From assembly GCA_001986395.2 (NCBI GenBank), contig MQVO02000006.1:248001-312000 (forward strand): 64,000 nucleotides of DNA, in the 5' to 3' direction. Origin of the DNA: Irpex lacteus. Lineage: Eukaryota > Basidiomycota > Agaricomycetes > Polyporales > Irpicaceae. Below are positions 12,863-24,918 of this stretch, one piece after another (positions within the stretch are counted from its first letter, which is position 1; each line of letters begins with the position of its first letter). Below the pieces are notes generated by a model. The model had not been told where the DNA came from. It ran no database searches and saw only the letters and a list, made by a program, of their open reading frames with translations. The position numbers were made by a program, and so were the translations under genes.

Positions 12863-15532
12863 TCATGCAGAGAGCGCGATTTTCTTCATCGGTGGCGTTG
12901 GCGAGTCACGACTTGATACAGAGCCGTCCGTGTCGACCTTTCGTTTCGAGCCAACCAGCTTGGACGGTGACGGTGAGCCGATCTTCATCGAATCGTCGGG
13001 AAGGGCGTAGTTTGCACGGGCTGGTGATCGCGTCCACTCCGGGGTCTGCGAACGGCTTCGGCTGGTCTCCTCGGTCTTCAGTCGCGTAGCCAGACTCGTC
13101 TTCGACACCATTGCCTCTGCATGACACGTAGCATGATATATCTGGAGGCGAACAGGCCTTAGCGATGGTCGCAGCGAAGCTTGAGAATTGAAACGTACTC
13201 GGTCATCCTTCTGCACGGCATTTCGCCACACCCACTCCTCGTCATCTTCGTTGAACTCCGACTTCAGATGTTCCTTGCAGATTGGACATGAAATGGCCTT
13301 AGCCTCATCACCAGGCGGCACAACAACAGTCATTGCACGAAGTTCTGCATCCCGGTGCGCGGCTTCCTCGGCGGCGACACCTTTCGCGCTCGGCTTAGGG
13401 CCTACAGCCCGTCGCTTGCCCTTAGGATCCACAACACCATCGTTTAACCAATCCTGTAATAGTAAATCGTCAGTGTCATATTTAGTGGCAGAAAAGAGGG
13501 AATCACGTACATCGATGCTTACGAACCAACTGCGGCTGTATCCTCGACCGTTAGCTTGAGCAGCCTGACGATTCTGGGCAAAGTGCATGTCGAGGTGCTC
13601 CTCGAGCTTCTTCTTGCCTGAGCCATCCGAAGTAAACCTCAATCCACACTGCTTACATTGACCTGGGAGGTTGGAATACAGCAGTTGCGCGACAGCTGGT
13701 TTGTGCCTAGTGAACGTCGTAGGTGTCAGGGAATACGTCAACAATGGAAGACCAAATGGTACGCACTTCAAGATATCGACACTCGTTAACTTGGGTGCAG
13801 ATGTAAGAACCGCGTTAGCGTACTCCTTTGCAGGATCTCCGCCATCACTGGGGGTCGCACTGTCCTCTCTCTTAGCTGTAGCTCCAGCCCCTGTGGGTGT
13901 CGATGACGAAGACGATGAGAGAACACCAGTCTGCATAATCTTATTGAATAGAGACGAAACGTTGAATGGAAGAACTGAAGGGGTGGCTGAAGTCGACGCT
14001 ACTGGCGCCGTATGCACGGACGTCACGCTCGCAATCTCTGCAGGCTCAACCTTGGGTTGCACGGGATTCGAAGATGAATACGAAGGTGGTATCGAATACG
14101 AGGAAGAGGGCGGAAGGGAAGGCGGAGGAGGAGTAGAGGTGGAATAAGGGTAAGATGGGGCGGATGAGGGATACGGCTGGGGGACTGGTACTACAGGGTG
14201 CGCCTGAGCTACAGTAGGGGCCGGGGGACTTATTGCTCGCAGTTGTGTAAGAATTTGTCCTAGATCTTCTTGGGGCACACCTGTTTGCACGACTTTACGG
14301 AGCTAGGGTATAAAGACGGTTAGAATGTTTGAATAGGTTGAATGTAGGAAACAGCTACGTACCTGATGTAATATCTGAACATGCGTGCTTGTTTGCTTGT
14401 CATAAGGGTTTGCCTGTAATGCACGCTCTTTGCCGTTTAGAACATATTCGAGCTCGCTCAGAACCTGAGCGGTAGAAATGGGTGCTTGGCCAGATCTGGG
14501 GGGATTCTGCTTGCGACGCGTTGAGCGGGGACGTCGGGAAGATACTACGCGAGTCCGACGTACCACACTCTGCGTAGACTGGCTACCCCATATTTCACGC
14601 TCGATGGCTTGTTGTGCGACGACTCCAAACAGTTGACGGCCAGCGGGCGCGCCCGTGCGCCAGGTGCCAAGCATCTCTTCCATTTTATGGCGGGTGGCCT
14701 GGTCAACGACCTCGTAAGTGTCTAGGAATAAACGGACAACAACCGGGGCGAATAGACGAGCGTATGGTTCGAATACATTCTTGGACATCGCATCAAGCAA
14801 GTAGAAGGCGGGGAGCTTGGTAGGAGGAGGCGCCTGTTGATGACATACCGAAAGGGTGATATTAGTCAGCAATCCATGGAATCACGGAGAGGTAAGAGCA
14901 AGGGGTAGCAAAGGGTGGCAGCACCGGCAAGCAGAAACAAGGCAGCAGGTGCAAGCGAGTGAGAAGAGACTTTCGGGTGACAAGAACCCTACGATACTCA
15001 GACGTTCGCAAAGGCGATGACTCGAGGACGGACGCCACCGGGGACCACGAAGTCACCCTATGAACCCACTGAGGCCGTGTCTTTCTCATGCCACAACTGA
15101 CTAGCTACATACATGCAGGTACTACTATGAAGGGGAGCCTCGTAACCGCCGTACCACCGTAAACATCACGCAACTGCATTACGGATGGAGGGGGCGAGGC
15201 CACCATGAAAACAGGGAGATCAGGACAAAAGGGACAGACGGATGACTCACCCTTCGTATATGCTGCTCCACACATTGCACGACGATGTCCGCGTAACGAG
15301 TATAATCCTGAGCAATCATCGAGAGGGACTGTATATGCGGTCTGGAGTTAAATGTTAGTTGTCCAAGACGAGCCGTGTAGTCCCTGCGGAAGTGCGTGGG
15401 GTCTGCGTAGAACATAGCTTGCGTGGCAGCGAAATATGCCGGCGGGGGAGGAGGCTGGAGGGATGGGTAGGCTGGCCCCGCATGTGCGTAGCCTACCTGG
15501 GCATAACCCTGACTCTGTGGGTACAAAGACAT
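12863..15532 (-). CDS. PCF11: Pcf11, cleavage and polyadenylation factor IA subunit
   Basis: Exons 15251-15532, 14363-14833, 13767-14302, 13511-13706, 13199-13453 and 12863-13141 give 672 residues in one frame. The N-terminal CTD-interacting domain (about residues 40-185) shows LGQLTFNSRPHIQSLSMIAQ and LPAFYLLDAMSKNVFEPYARLF, diagnostic of Pcf11. After a Pro/Ser-rich linker come two zinc-binding modules: CKQCGLRF...HLDMH and CPICKEHL...YHATCH. Pcf11 binds Ser2-phosphorylated RNA polymerase II CTD and couples 3'-end cleavage to termination in the nucleus (family knowledge). The first intron is 417 nt, far longer than any other here, but its flanking exons join without loss of conserved sequence. 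The protein ends with a short basic tail. The gene diverges from the ribosomal protein gene at 16118. Confidence 0.93.
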
Positions 15533-16117
15533 GGGAAGACAACGAGACGCGATGCGACTTTGGTGGATCTCAAAGATACTTCAGAAAACGATGTTTTCGT
15601 GGCAACAGACTACAGGTCCAAGACGGGGTCGCAAGCGGATTGCGAAGACGACACTCTTCTAGCTCTTACAGCGGGCTCGCGAGGGACGTCGGACGGGGGG
15701 AATTGCTCTTCGCAGAGATAGTGGTGGTCAGAGGTCAAGCTGAGAAAAAGCTCTGCCAGGCCCGAGTCGGAGGTTGACTCAACCACGCTGGGCCACCAAA
15801 CTCCGACTGAAATTCTCCCCGATGGATCCGATTGGCCGGGTCTGGCCCTGATGTCCTTCCTTTTTTGGAAGTCCATACACGCGACGGGAGCCTGCTCGAG
15901 CTCAACGCAACCATCGACGCCGCCGCCAGCCCCCTCAAGACTCCACTACAACCGTGAGTATGAACCTACGATCTGCAGAGGGATGGAATGCTGTTGCTCA
16001 GAGATTCTGGGTGGCTGATGGGTGGCTGGAAAGCGTCGAATGAGCTGGATGGCACTCCTGCGATTTGGATGTACTCGGTATACCCGCGCATAAGGCTAAC
16101 TCGTTTTCTTCCTACAG
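15533..16117. promoter_or_regulatory. Divergent promoter region with 5'-UTR intron of the uL6 gene
   Basis: Between the Pcf11 start (-) and the uL6 start (+). An intron probably spans 15954-16117: donor GTGAGTATG after CTACAACC, acceptor CCTACAG directly before the uL6 ATG. Introns in or next to the start codon are common in fungal ribosomal protein genes. I see no TATA box. Confidence 0.6.
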
Positions 16118-16854
16118 ATGCGGGACATTCTCAAGACCGAAGAGCTCGACATTCCTGACGGCGTTGACGTCTCCGTCAAGTCGCGAATCATCACCGTCAA
16201 GGGTCCCCGTGGTACTCTGACGAAGAACGTTCGACACGCCGATGTCGATATCCGGATATTGAAGGGCAAGGTCAACAAAGTCACTCTCGCTGTGTGGCAG
16301 GGAGGCAGGAAGCACGTCGCTGTCCTCCGTACCCTCAAGAGCTTGATTGTGAACTTGATCACTGGTGTGACCAAGGTGCGTTTCGTATATCTTCAGCCGA
16401 ACCAGCAGCTAAGGCTACTTGTGCTCTCTACAGGGTTTCCAATACAAGATGCGCGCTGTCTACGCCCATTTCCCCATCAACGCCATCATCCAGGAGAGCG
16501 GCAGGAAGCTTGAGATCCGTAACTTCTTGGGCGAGAAGGTATGTCCTACTCTTCATGTCTCTAGCGCTCTCTGACCGGTCTTCAGATCGTGCGACATGTC
16601 GCTATGTTGGACGGTGTTACCGTCTCGGAGTCTTCAACGCAGAAGGATGAGCTCATCCTCGAGGGTAATGATGTGCAGAACGTCTCACAATCAGGTAAGT
16701 CTACTACCATATCTCGAAGAGTGCTGGTCTCATGTTTTTCTCTTTTCTTGCAGCTGCGTCGATCCAGGGTGTCTGCCGGGTACGGAACAAGGATATCCGT
16801 AAATTCTTGGACGGTATCTATGTGTCCGACAAGACCACCATCGTTCAGGAGTGA
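16118..16854 (+). CDS. RPL9: 60S ribosomal protein L9 (uL6)
   Basis: Exons 16118-16375, 16434-16538, 16586-16694 and 16754-16854 sum to 573 nt (190 residues), the usual length for eukaryotic uL6. The sequence opens [20 protein letters not shown] and contains [35 protein letters not shown] and [10 protein letters not shown], all characteristic of the two alpha/beta domains of uL6 near the sarcin-ricin loop of the large subunit (family knowledge). The ATG lies exactly at the acceptor of the 5' UTR intron. Codon use is biased toward C-ending codons, as expected for a highly expressed gene. Confidence 0.97.
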
Positions 16855-17051
16855 TTGCTTCTCCTCCACTTTCATCAGCATGGGGCTACCGCTTGTATCT
16901 TACTCAAAACTTCGCATGTCGCATGTTTTCTTATCACTATGTCCCGCGCAATATGCTTGACCATGCCCGATTATCATTATCATGGATGAAAACGCCGACT
17001 AAGTCTGACAATAAGAATAAATACGAAGCATAGTAGTCGTGGTAAGTGATG

Positions 17052-18064
17052 TTAATGGATGAGGGGTATCTTCGTGCCGACTTGGGTACGATAATCCTCG
17101 TACTCTTTGCCGAAGAAGCGAACCAGATGCTTCTCCTCGTCTGCCGCCAAAATTAGTGACACTTCATTCACGAATAATGATATAACGTACACTGTATTCT
17201 GGCATTGAAGAACCTCCAGAGGACTACCATATATCCCACAAAGCTAATAGGATTTTGCAAAACTAACTGCGTGCCAAGGGCCCAGTAAAAGAATCCTGCA
17301 TAGGAGGGGTGTCGGGACCAGCTAAAAAGAGCCATGTCAGTGCACGAGCACAACGCAGAGCAGGGATGTACTTGACCTGTATATTCTATCCTTTACGAGC
17401 ACATGATTCGCCAGTTTAGACCACGCAACGGTATGAGAAAAGCTCGTTGAGGCATGGATCATGGCCGCGGACCGCAAGAACTGGCCAAGCACCACAAGTA
17501 TGATGCCTACGATGGTTTAGGTGTTATGACTGGGGAAGAGCACAGCCGAGACTTACCAAGGGCAGAAACGTAAGGGATCGTTTTTAAGGACGGCTTAAGC
17601 CACGCTGTCAGAACATACTCAAGTATGGCAAAGCTATGCGCGAGATGGTAGTGGATTCCGTTCTCCAGGAGGAAGGCTGAGAGGGGGGCGTTAGTTTGAT
17701 GAATACAAAACAATAACTCGTACTTACAGTCCACGCTACATTTCTCTCTATTCCATCCTGCAGTAACAGCGAATTCGCCCCAATGGAAGGCGGCCCACGC
17801 GGCCAAGAAGAACCCTAGCTGCCAGGTTACTGCGCCGTACTGAAGACCGCTGTTCAAGACTACGAGAACTCCAAAAATAAAGAGGCCCCCTAGCGAGAAC
17901 GAGATGATGGACGCAGCCAGCGGTGTGTTTGGAATCGTCGACGACTGGGAGCGGACGACAGCAGTGGGTTCCGTCTCGAGTGCGCTCCTCTGTTGTGGCG
18001 TTCCTCGCCTACGTAGGATATCTTCTGGTCCTTCCGATGCTGGCACGCCGTTTGTTGTCGACAT
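17052..18064 (-). CDS. STE14: Protein-S-isoprenylcysteine O-methyltransferase (Ste14/ICMT)
   Basis: Exons 17728-18064, 17557-17676, 17377-17506, 17191-17321 and 17052-17140 give 268 residues. The enzyme methylates the C-terminal prenylated cysteine of Ras-like GTPases and mating pheromones in the ER membrane (family knowledge). Several hydrophobic segments are visible, followed by the conserved SAM/isoprenoid region RIYSWSRHPSYAGFFYW and the C-terminal block RIQYEEKHLVRFFGKEYEDY. The ATG at 18064 has a strong context (ACCATGT). In basidiomycetes lipopeptide pheromones need this modification, so a mating role is plausible. It is divergent from the EF-G2 gene with 186 bp between the two start codons. 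Confidence 0.93.
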
Positions 18065-18250
18065 GGTGGTCGAATGAGAAGACAGAAACAAACAACCTGG
18101 CTATTTTTATTGTAAGTGCACGAAACAAAGGAAGCGAGTCAGGTAGCTGCAATCGGTTTGGTGGCGATCGTTCTCCCGGCGCCTACTGCCACCTTGTTAT
18201 TGTCCACGACTCTGTGTGGCTGAAGACCAGCGTCGAACAGCTCACAGAGC
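18065..18250. promoter_or_regulatory. Compact bidirectional promoter STE14 / MEF2
   Basis: Only 186 bp separate the two divergent start codons, so the promoters and both 5' UTRs must overlap or be very short. I see no clear TATA box. Confidence 0.6.
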
Positions 18251-20817
18251 ATGTTGGGTAGACTATGCCGACGCTCAATACCCAAATGTCATGTTCCAAT
18301 TACTCTTCAACAACGACAGCTAACAACGGTGGTTCATGATGAGGCATCCAAGTTACGCAACATCGCATTTGTTGCACACATAGGTATGTCTCTGGTTGTG
18401 CGGCCTGAGCTAGTGTTAATTATCTTGTAGACTCGGGGAAGACTACACTGACGGAATCCGTTCTGTTGAAGTCATCATATCTCTCTTCAGCAGGATCTGT
18501 CGACACTGGTAGTACGACGACCGACTTTTTACCAGCCGAGAGGCAGCGTGGTATCACCATCCAGTCCGCCAGTATCCCTGTCAAATGGAAAGACTGGACT
18601 TTCAACCTTATTGACACTCCTGGGCATGCCGACTTTGGAATGGAAGTCGAAAGCGCGAGCCGTGTCATCGACGGAGCTGTTATTTTGATCGACTCTGTGG
18701 AAGGTGTAGAGGCACAAACGAAGGGAGTATGGCGGCAGTTAGACAGGTAAGCAGTCGTTCAGGTAAGACTATGTCTACAGGGGCTGTACATTATACTTAT
18801 ATATTATGTGGATCCTTCGACCAGATATGGTGTTCGCTCAAGAATTATGTTTCTCAACAAACTTGACCGAGCTGGAGCGTCATTTCGCTCATCTGTCCTC
18901 TCCCTGCTCGCCCACCGACTCCATCCCAAACCCATGGTGCTCACCCTTCCGATCGCCTCGTTTGACACTTCCAACTATGCGTTAGGTGAACCCGGCATCG
19001 TAGGCCTGGTCGACCTCGTCAAATGGCAGCTGTGGAAATGGTCTCCTGATGGAGATGCCACATGTCATGACCTGCCGACAGACATCGACGAACTCGGCGA
19101 ATCGAACCTGTTGCCTCAGGATCACCCCGTCATCCCTCACTTACTCCAAGCACGTACTAGCTTATTGGACAACCTATCGATGCATTCCGAATCTCTCATG
19201 GAAAGACTACTTGATTTGCCGTCGACCCCTTCTGCGTACTTGACGGTCAAGACCGAAGAGATTATGCCTGAACTTCGTGCGGCGACGTTGCGTAGCGAAA
19301 TACTTCCGGTTGTATGCGGGTCGGCATTCAAGCATGTAGGAACGAATCTGTTGCTGGACTACATTGGAACTCTGCTACCTAGCCCCGCCGATGGGGAGTC
19401 AAAGGCGTTGGTTCCGAACGCTCCGCTTCAGATGCTTGCTTGGAAGGTGGCTTGGGACAAACGCCGAGGGTGGATGACGTTCGTTCGCGTATATTCAGGT
19501 AATATATTGGTATTTCTCAGGCTTTTTTTGCACTGACGTTTACTTCCAGGTACATTGAAACAGCAGTCTACGATTCTCAACGTGACTCGCGGTCAACGTG
19601 AAAGAGTCTCCAAGCTACTACTACTTTACGCCTCCCAAACAGAAGAAGTGCAAACGCTGTCTTTTGGCTCCGTTGGCGTCATCTTAGGGTGCAAATACAC
19701 ACGTACTGGGGACACTCTTACTTCCGTTCATCAAAGCGGCTTAGAAGAAACATCGCTCCCCAACATCATTCCGCCACCGCCAGTCATGTCTATTTCCGTC
19801 TTGCCTCAGTCGCAGTCGGACGTCGAACCCGTACAAGAAGCGCTGGAATCCTTGGCTCGCACGGATCCTTCGGTACGTGTCGAGTCAAACGAAGGTCAAA
19901 TCATAGTCCACGGTCTTGGTGCTCTTCACCTTGAGATCGTCGAAAGCCGTCTCAAAGATGAATGGTCTGCGAAGTTCGAGTTCGGTCGTCAACGTGTCAG
20001 CTACAGGGAATGCCTTGGTTCGAGTCCAATTGACAAGGTTATAGATCACTGGTCCACAGAGATGTCGGGCAAAACTATAGACGTCTCTGTGCAACTCGAG
20101 GTACGCTCATTGGAAGACGAAGAAGCTGGAGATCCCGCCTGGGGTGGAAATGTTGTCCTCCAGAGTTCTGGTGAACCACTTGGGTTGCCGGACTCGTACA
20201 CGAACAAGGCTTCCCCGCTTTGTCATATCTCTCGCGGCCTTTTCGACGCTCTATCTAGCTCGCCGAATACATCTCTAGCAATCTCTCGCGTTCACATTAA
20301 GGTGGTGAAGTACTCCTATCCGGAGCAGGTCCTCTCTTCCTCCGTACAGGCACTCGCTGGAGGAAGCGCAGTCATACTTCGGAACATTTTGAAAACCGCA
20401 GGCATGGGACGCTTGATGGAACCATATATCCGTGTCAAGGTAACGGTGAACGAGGAGCACGTCGGAAAGGTGGTCAAAGATCTCACGGAAAATGGTGGTG
20501 AAGTTCTGGATCTCGCTGCCAGCTCCATCGGTGTTACCGAGGGCGATCAGGATATTGGGCCTTATCCGCAAGACGGCGTTTACATCCCACCACAGGAGCT
20601 CTCGCCATCAGCCTCTGCATTCACCGCAGACACTTCGAGCGCGTCATTCAGACGGGCTGTGCATGCACTTGCCCCACTAAACAGGCTGCTGGACTATTCG
20701 AGCCGCTTGCGGGCACTGTCTGGAGGACAAGGCGTGTTTGAGATGGAGAACGCAGGATTCCATCTCGTCTCCGAGTCGAGAAAGACGGAGATTCTGAGGG
20801 AGCTTGGTCGCGCTTAG
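18251..20817 (+). CDS. MEF2: Mitochondrial ribosome-releasing elongation factor G2
   Basis: Exons 18251-18383, 18431-18746, 18825-19498 and 19550-20817 sum to 2391 nt (796 residues). An Arg-rich presequence without acidic residues (about the first 30 positions) indicates mitochondrial import. The GTPase domain shows the P-loop around the first intron (VAHIDSGKTTLTES), the switch region ERQRGITIQSA, DTPGHADF and NKLD. The rest follows the EF-G fold to domains IV-V. The RGITIQSA form and the lack of a typical EF-G1 C-terminal tail favour EF-G2 (GFM2/Mef2), which recycles mitoribosomes together with RRF (family knowledge); EF-G1 is the alternative. The upstream ATG at 18251 was chosen because the presequence joins the GTPase domain in frame. 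Confidence 0.88.
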
Positions 20818-20898
20818 TGATAAAACTACAGTATGATATCTATCATCATGGAACTTGAATAATGTAGTTCTCTTAGAACATGTATGGCACGTTTATAA

Positions 20899-22370
20899 TT
20901 ATAAGCCACGAATCTCATCGGCGTCTCCAAATAAAACCATTCCCTCCATCTCGTCATCATCATCGGCCGCACCTGTATAGTGGTCTCCCATCGTATGCAA
21001 AACCTGACTGAACGCAAGCATGCCTCCGTTGTCTCCGCCCCCATCTTCCTCCACGGTGTCCGGGTTATCATTGAATAGAGGAACTGGCGGCCGTGAACGC
21101 TGTGCAGCAGGTGCGGGAGTTACGCTCCTCCTATAGAAGTCGTCGTCATCGTCCGGTAAGAATAGAGGAGTCTTGGCCCGTTGCGCTGCTCCAGAAGGGA
21201 CGAAGTCTGCAGGTGCAATGCTAGGGGCACGGGGAGCCACAACGCCCGTAGGAGCTAAAGACATGTGACGCTGTTGGCGAATGGGAGGATAGGGTTCGAC
21301 GATGACGCATAAGCATCGTCCATGTACGGAGAAGCTCTGATAGCGCAACTGTAAGACAGGTTTCGGTTTTTCTTCCTCTTCCTCAACCATTAAGGTATCT
21401 TCGGGGGGAGGTGCTGGAAGTTCTAGATCTTCGTCCATTGTGGCATCTTCATCTGCGACAGCAGTAGAGTCGAGGTTCGGGTCACCTTCGTTTGCTAATG
21501 CTGCAGCTTCCATTTCCACTTCGGCTTCTGCGGTGTCTGCGATACCTTCGTCATTATCGTTCTCCGCATAGCTCCCAGCCACTCTTCTCCGACGAGTTGA
21601 CCTTCGAACAGTCGTGCCTTGAACACTTCCTGGCCCATCGTCTTCACGTTCAGAGAACTCGGCCTCGTCTTCCGTATCCGATTGCACCTGTTTCGCTTTG
21701 CCTTTCCCTTTCGAGGCTTTCTTTACCTTCGGTTCAGCGGTTGTCTTCCTCGTTCGTTTGCGCCCGGCCTTCTTTGCTGCTGGCGCAGAATCACTTTGAG
21801 GAGGCGGAATGTTCACAGGTCTCTCGACTCTGGGGGCGGCGGTGAACCGTCTTGTCTTGATCAGCACAGCATGGGGGTCCGTGTTTCGTAAGAAGTACCC
21901 GAATTGATATGTATCTAGCACAAGGACACAGGCAAGGGCAAAAAAGTCAAGTCAATCTATGAATAACAGTCTTCCCGGAAGAGATACTGTATACTTACCT
22001 CCTCGGTGGACATCGATAGTCCCTTTCTTCGAGTTTGCAGACCCACCAGGCCCAAGCTGCGCGTTCTCTTCTAACACCAACTTCGTCAGGATGCTACTTA
22101 AATTGTGAGTGTGTAATCGCGGCGGAACTCGAAAGCAAACTGACAGGGGTCGTAGATCCGCCAAAACGTGTTGAAGCACGCGTTCCGACATCCAGGGGAC
22201 GTGTTGTTCGTCAAGGTACAACTGCCGTCGGTACAGCGATGTCAGGAGAGAACGGCGGCTTTCTTAGCTTGCAGTATAGCCCTTATGATGGAGATGCTGC
22301 TTACGTATAAAGGAATGACGGCACCAGCGGATAGACGTAGGTAGTAGAGGTTTCGTGTAGTGAACCGCAT
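20899..22370 (-). CDS. Acidic/basic low-complexity protein, function unknown
   Basis: Exons 22305-22370, 22145-22221, 21999-22093 and 20899-21914 sum to 1254 nt (417 residues) with consistent phases; a CTGAC branch site precedes the exon-2 acceptor. The first ~105 residues look ordered (LYLDEQHVPWMSERVLQHVL, then DTYQFGYFLRNTDPHAVLIK). The remainder alternates Lys/Arg-rich stretches (GRKRTRKT, STRRRRRVA-like) with Glu/Asp runs, as in chromatin-associated proteins. A short ordered island, LQLRYQSFSVHGRCLCVIVE, lies near residue 260. The C-terminus is acidic. I do not recognise the family; nuclear localisation is an inference from composition. The start exon rests on one ATG and its donor and is the weakest part. 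Confidence 0.65.
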
Positions 22371-23007
22371 GCTGCTCGCAGTAGCCGACTCGGTGTCCAG
22401 AAGATAGGTGTCAGTACTCGCAGTGCCTATCGAAGCGTGACTACAATGGCAAAAGATTGAGGCGGAGTATGTAACAATTCTGCGATCGAAGCTAATATCA
22501 GCATGGAAGAAGTTACGATGGCCAGCTTAAATTCGGGAAAGAGTAAGCATACTCACCTGTAGTTTGACTCTCAATCAAACCAGCGACGCATGAAGTCTTT
22601 GTATCACTTAGAGCTGACCTCGATCATGAATGAAGCTCAGCTACAAATTAATCACCATGTGAGCAAACTACGGAGGATCTGGGTTCACTACCTTAGATAC
22701 TCAAGTACTTACGAATTCGAAGTGCTAGTATACGGTACTAGTAGTCGTGGAACAAGAATAGCCGCCGAATACAGTATTCAATCACTTGGTCACTCAGGTA
22801 GTGCCCTTGACTATGGCAAACACAAGTGCAACGCTCAACATCGGTATATATCAAGAAGCACGTCCATGTACGAGTGCGTGATGGATTGCGGGTACCGAAT
22901 ATGTGGTAAAAATAAGAAGAGAGAATAGTCTAGTTGACGAGAGAGAAAGTACATGCCGGGAAGTAATAAGCCTTCCAAAAGTCCAAAGCCGAACCGCGAG
23001 AGGATAC

Positions 23008-23047
23008 AGTAGTGAGACGCGAGAGGCCTTGCTCGCGCATCACTCCT
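23008..23047 (-). repeat. Downstream hairpin 2, left copy
   Basis: Sixteen-base arms at 23008-23023 and 23032-23047 around an eight-base loop with GGCC; three positions do not pair. Matches 34694-34733. Confidence 0.65.
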
Positions 23048-23101
23048 ATGCCCCCTCTCCAGACATATACAGGCGAGTAAAGAAGAAAATCAAGAGAGGA
23101 A

Positions 23102-23144
23102 ACAGGAATGAGACGAGAGAGGCCACCTCGCGTCTCACTCCTGT
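23102..23144 (-). repeat. Downstream hairpin 1, left copy
   Basis: Seventeen-base arms at 23103-23119 and 23127-23143 (15 of 17 pair) with a seven-base loop containing GGCC. The same hairpin is at 34596-34636 in the right copy. Confidence 0.75.
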
Positions 23145-23267
23145 GCCCCCTCTCAAAGAAGAGAGAGAAAAACTACGAAAGAAACAAAGACAAGGGACAC
23201 TCTGGAATGACGAGGGACGAAGGTGAAGACAACACGTCAACAGCTCAACGAACCCAATCAAGACCAA

Positions 23268-24556
23268 CTAATCCTTCTTCTTCCTTCTCCCCTTCCTCCA
23301 CGCCTCCTCATCCAACCTTAACCAATTCTCCTCCACATAACTGTTCACCAACCGCCGCTTGATGTCAGCCGGAGGTCGTCCAAAAGCTGGGTTCACCTTG
23401 ACCGTCCAAGTCCCCTTGTGTATCACCGCCGTTGGCGAAGGCGCACCAGTCGCGACCATCGCGGCGAACGACATTCCGAGCTGGATGGGCTTCGCCTGGA
23501 CGCTGGTACCAGCACCGAGTGGTGGAAAGTCGTCAGCGGTGAACTCTGGAGTGGCGATGGGGGCCAACGAGGGACCGGCTTCTGCGTTCGCCTCAGCTCG
23601 TCGTACGACCTTGAGTTCCTGCTTCCTCTGCCTCTTCCGAACTTGCTTGCCTCCTCGTGAGCTACGGCAAGGTTCGAGCGGTAGGTCTGTGCGTTCTCCG
23701 GGTGATCTACCGCCGGCCCCTGTTGTTCTGCCCGAGCCTGAGCCTTCTGCTTCCTGATCCTCTGGCACCGAGCGGCGCAGCGAACACGCTTCCTGGGCTC
23801 AGTGTCCGTAGTTGGTGTGGCTACGGGTTGTTCAGATACCTCAGTGACTGGTGGATGTGGAGTAGGCGCATCCGGAGCAGGAGGGCCAGATGAAAGTGAC
23901 GGTACTGTCTCGGGAACGTCGCCAGCGGTGTTGTCGCAGTCGACAGAGTCGGTGACAGGACTGTAGACGGGAGCTTCAACTTTGGCATCGGTTTGCCTGA
24001 CGCGGCGGATGGCGACGGGAGGTCCACAGAAGAGCCAAGTAAGACCGCGAATAATGTTCTCGGGAATGCCCTCGACATTGCACCAGATAGTGCCATAGAC
24101 GAGAATCGTGAGCCCACACATGAGGACTAGCCATAGTAGCGCCAACACAACGTCGGTTACGTCGAGTAACCAGTCCGGAGGAGTGAGCGACTTAGACGAA
24201 ACAGTGGGAGTACGAACGACAACGGCAGTAGAAGTAACCTTCTGCGGGAGTGAAGGCTTGGACGCAGTAACGACGAGTGAGTTGTTCGCGTCGACAGGAG
24301 GTGGTGGAGGTAGCTCAGCCCAGGAGTACCGATCCGGAGCAGAGATAGTGAGCACGACTGGCGCGGCAGGAAGGCGAAGGCCGTCGAGGAAGTTGCAGAC
24401 GGTCCCATATTGCGCAGAGGGAGTCGAGATGTCGCAGACCGCGTACTGGACACTGGTGAGGGTGAGCTGGTAGACGGTGGGCAACGACTGAGGGTGGTGC
24501 CAGGCGACGTTGAACAACGCGGCGATGCCGATGAAGAACAGGTTGATGAAGTTCAT
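23268..24556 (-). pseudogene. Two-membrane-segment unknown protein, left copy, frameshifted
   Basis: Starts MNFINLFFIGIAALFNVAWH at 24556 and is closely similar to the intact right copy (33178-34473) throughout. Reading stays in frame until about 23690, where one base is missing relative to the right copy (in the segment after the codons for AQT). From about 23680 the conserved sequence continues in another frame (RSSRGGKQVRKRQRKQELK) to the stop at 23268-23270, ending GRRKKKD. Read directly, the protein runs on in the wrong frame to 23423. The promoter and hairpins of the module are still well kept, so loss is recent, or the base is an assembly error. Confidence 0.75.
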
Positions 24557-24696
24557 GATAAGGAACTTTCAGCGTGTTCGAGATAAGATGCTAGAAGTAC
24601 TGAGTGTTGAACCTGAGCAGCGATGCTTCAAGTTCGAGTGAGAGATGGTGGTAACGGTGTAAGTTCTGTGGGGAGACGAGGTCGGTTCAACTTGGA

Positions 24697-24703
24697 CTTT
24701 ATA
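24697..24703 (-). promoter_or_regulatory. TATA box of the left module gene
   Basis: TATAAAG on the minus strand about 140 bp before the ATG. It is conserved at the same place in the right copy. A CCAAT box (CAGCCAATCACCG) lies about 120 bp further upstream in both. Confidence 0.65.
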
Positions 24704-24918
24704 CTGGCGAGACGGGATCGAGATTGTCAGCCTTCGAGTTATCCCAAACCAGAAAAATTGCCTTACTGGGTAGTAGCATGTCCACTTTGGGAACTTCGTC
24801 CTCGTCGGTGATTGGCTGGCCACACTGTCTTCTGCGAGAAGCCATGGGCGAGTCGGTCAGCCCGTAGGGAGGCTTGCATGCCCCCCTCTCTGGCTTTGCC
24901 GTGTCAGCATGTCAGCCA

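Larger units (their letters stand above)
22950..24918 (-). repeat. Inverted duplicated module, left copy
   Basis: About 2 kb that matches 32801-34791 in inverted orientation. Shared parts are a CCAAT/TATA promoter block, the coding region for the two-membrane-segment protein, and a downstream region with two hairpins. Homology fades near 22950 (ACATGCCGGGAAGTAATAAG) and near 24918 (GCTGACATG). I see no terminal inverted repeats or target duplication at the edges. Confidence 0.85.

Noticed and set aside
13671..14147. 158-codon plus-strand frame
   Set aside because: Antisense shadow of the PCF11 Pro/Ser-rich linker.
16118..20817. Operon-like arrangement of genes
   Set aside because: Genes lie on both strands, each with own introns and spacers; this is ordinary fungal gene order.
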